From the NCBI RefSeq assembly GCF_008831285.2, contig NC_045142.1, positions 3,975,501 through 4,039,500 on the forward strand: DNA of 64,000 bases, given 5' to 3'. The notes beneath the pieces are model-generated. The model did no database searches and had not been told where the DNA came from. It saw only the letters and a list, made by a program, of their open reading frames with translations. Made by a program: the position numbers and the translations under genes. Below, one piece after another: positions 62,579-64,000 of the stretch (positions are counted from its first letter, which is position 1; every line of letters starts with the position of its first letter). The DNA is from Nymphaea colorata (lineage: Eukaryota > Streptophyta > Magnoliopsida > Nymphaeales > Nymphaeaceae).

Positions 62579-64000
62579 TCATATACTAGTCGCAATACCA
62601 CACTTTTGCTTCTTCAGATAAATTTTTTGATACAGGGAGATTGTGGTATTAAACTAAAAACTATGGGTATAGGTTTTTGATTGATTGGGAGAAAATCCCA
62701 CCACCCGAGTGAAAGCCGAAGCCTCTACCCTTCCCCTATCCCTCTAGGGTTCAGGACTACGTCCCTTTTATGCTTCAACTTGCATGTTAGTGTCACCCTT
62801 TTGCAGCATAGAAAATTAACGCTAAATTCTTCTTATACTTCAACTTGCATATGAGTGTCCCTCTTTTGTAGCATAGAGAGTTGATGCAACTTCAATAAAG
62901 TGAAATAATAGAGTGCCCACTTAAAAATGTAAATGAGTCATATATTTATGAAACCAAACTTAGATCTGTCTAATTGGATCTAGTACATAAATATGGAGCT
63001 GCCACTAATCAGATCTGGATTTGAAGTGCAACTTCATTCACTTAATCCGAATAAAAGTCTCATATTGTGGCATCTAAATTTAACAACATTGGTGTATTTA
63101 ATCATACAAATCAATGAACGCAAAAATAACTAAATTTGGAATAAATCTAATCAAAGAACATTACACTCATTGAAACAATTCAAAATCCAGAAGCTTTGTT
63201 ATTTTATGCACAACATTGTCAGGCAGATCTTTGTGAATTTCTAGAGAATATTTTGGCGTCCCAGCTTAACGATTGCATGATGCTGTGGTCGACAGCTGAG
63301 GTTTATATATTGTCCTCTAATCTTCTTCCATGAACTGTTCCAGAAACTGATGCCCTCCTTTTATTTCCTGATTTCAACATCTTTGAAAGCTGGAAATAAG
63401 AAAATCCTGGTTTTCTAGATTTTAATTGCTGTCAAATCTCATTGCCTTGACACGTGAAAATGATTCAAGATATTCGTGAGGTCATTATCTAGAATCACTC
63501 ACTGACGAGACCCAATCCTGGAGAGATTTCTAGAACATGCTTTTATGCAAAAAAAAATTCAACAGTACAATTAGAACTTGCAGCATCATAGAAGAAGTGC
63601 TGCCAAAAATTTCAAGGTCTAGATTTTCTTGCCGAGGACAAAGTTTCATTGTATATAGAAAAAAGTATTATTATTATTTTTTATTGCGTCTGCAGATTTT
63701 TTTTTTTTCTAATTACATGGAAAACTTTTCACATTGATCTATGGAAAAGAAAAAATTAGACAGTTGAACGGGAAAAGTCCAGATTTGAGTAGAGATGATA
63801 GCTATAACAACAAGGTTGGTTTATTTATATGAACGAATATAAGATCCATATAATTAGTTTCAGAGCGCCTTGGGCTTGAGCCTAAACGAGCTGAGCTCGG
63901 CTTATCAAGCATGCATGATGAGCTCGAGCCGAGTTCAAATGAGTGAGTGCAGCTGGACTATAATTGGGTTTTGATATTTGGTTGATCTGGATCCAAATAA
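62579..64000. other. Intergenic end of window, repeat-bearing
   Basis: A degenerate dispersed repeat lies at about 62685-62890. It contains a 65-bp internal duplication (TATGCTTCAACTTGCAT at 62769, TATACTTCAACTTGCAT at 62834). A CTCGAG/GAGCTCGG-rich segment begins at about 63870, possibly another element of the 6892/13096 style cut off by the window end. No gene is recognised. Confidence 0.5.

Overview
The window is plant nuclear DNA. Every recognisable gene has spliceosomal GT-AG introns and is a typical land-plant family. The genes sit far apart in AT-rich sequence full of (CT)n and (AT)n microsatellites and small DNA-transposon relics. No rRNA, tRNA, organelle, bacterial, viral or CRISPR feature was recognised. 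I take it to be a flowering plant. The clade cannot be fixed by eye; the very long (AT)n tracts and multi-kilobase introns would fit an early-diverging angiosperm or a monocot equally well.

Five genes can be modelled from start to stop, with reading phase preserved across every junction. (1) A SOSEKI-type polarity protein (DIX-like domain, formerly DUF966), 19791-21551, minus strand, 3 exons, 376 aa. (2) A PHIP1-like RNA-binding protein (Lys-rich N-terminus, two RRMs, one CCHC knuckle), 27392-31440, minus, 4 exons, 433 aa. (3) An R2R3-MYB factor of the MYB48/MYB59 type, about 41949-43437, plus, 3 exons, about 245 aa. (4) Plastid diaminopimelate epimerase (DapF, lysine biosynthesis), 47330-55716, minus, 9 exons, 364 aa. 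(5) A tonoplast aquaporin of the TIP1 group, 57398-59046, minus, 3 exons, 252 aa. A sixth locus is partial: 2866-2992 (minus) encodes the N-terminus of an ALP1-like protein, a domesticated Harbinger transposase, and its remaining exon is not in the window.

Layout: 1-2865 is AT-rich and holds a 201-bp fold-back element, perhaps inside the ALP1-like intron. 3-17.8 kb is gene-free and repeat-rich. 17.9-21.7 kb is a GC-rich island ending in the SOSEKI gene. 21.7-27.4 kb holds MITE-like relics and an 84-bp x3 repeat. PHIP1 follows, then a 10-kb gene-poor gap, MYB, a short gap, DapF, TIP1, and a repeat-rich end with a 54-bp x7 minisatellite. The genes do not form a functional cluster; they are ordinary independent nuclear genes.

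I found no clearly new biological system. The most unusual material is in the repeats: the fold-back element, several TIR element families with degenerate target-site duplications (some inside DapF introns), a 54-bp repeat open in several frames, and compound microsatellites that all run CT-then-AT on the same strand. All gene models come from reading motifs and splice sites by eye; no database search or expression data were available.
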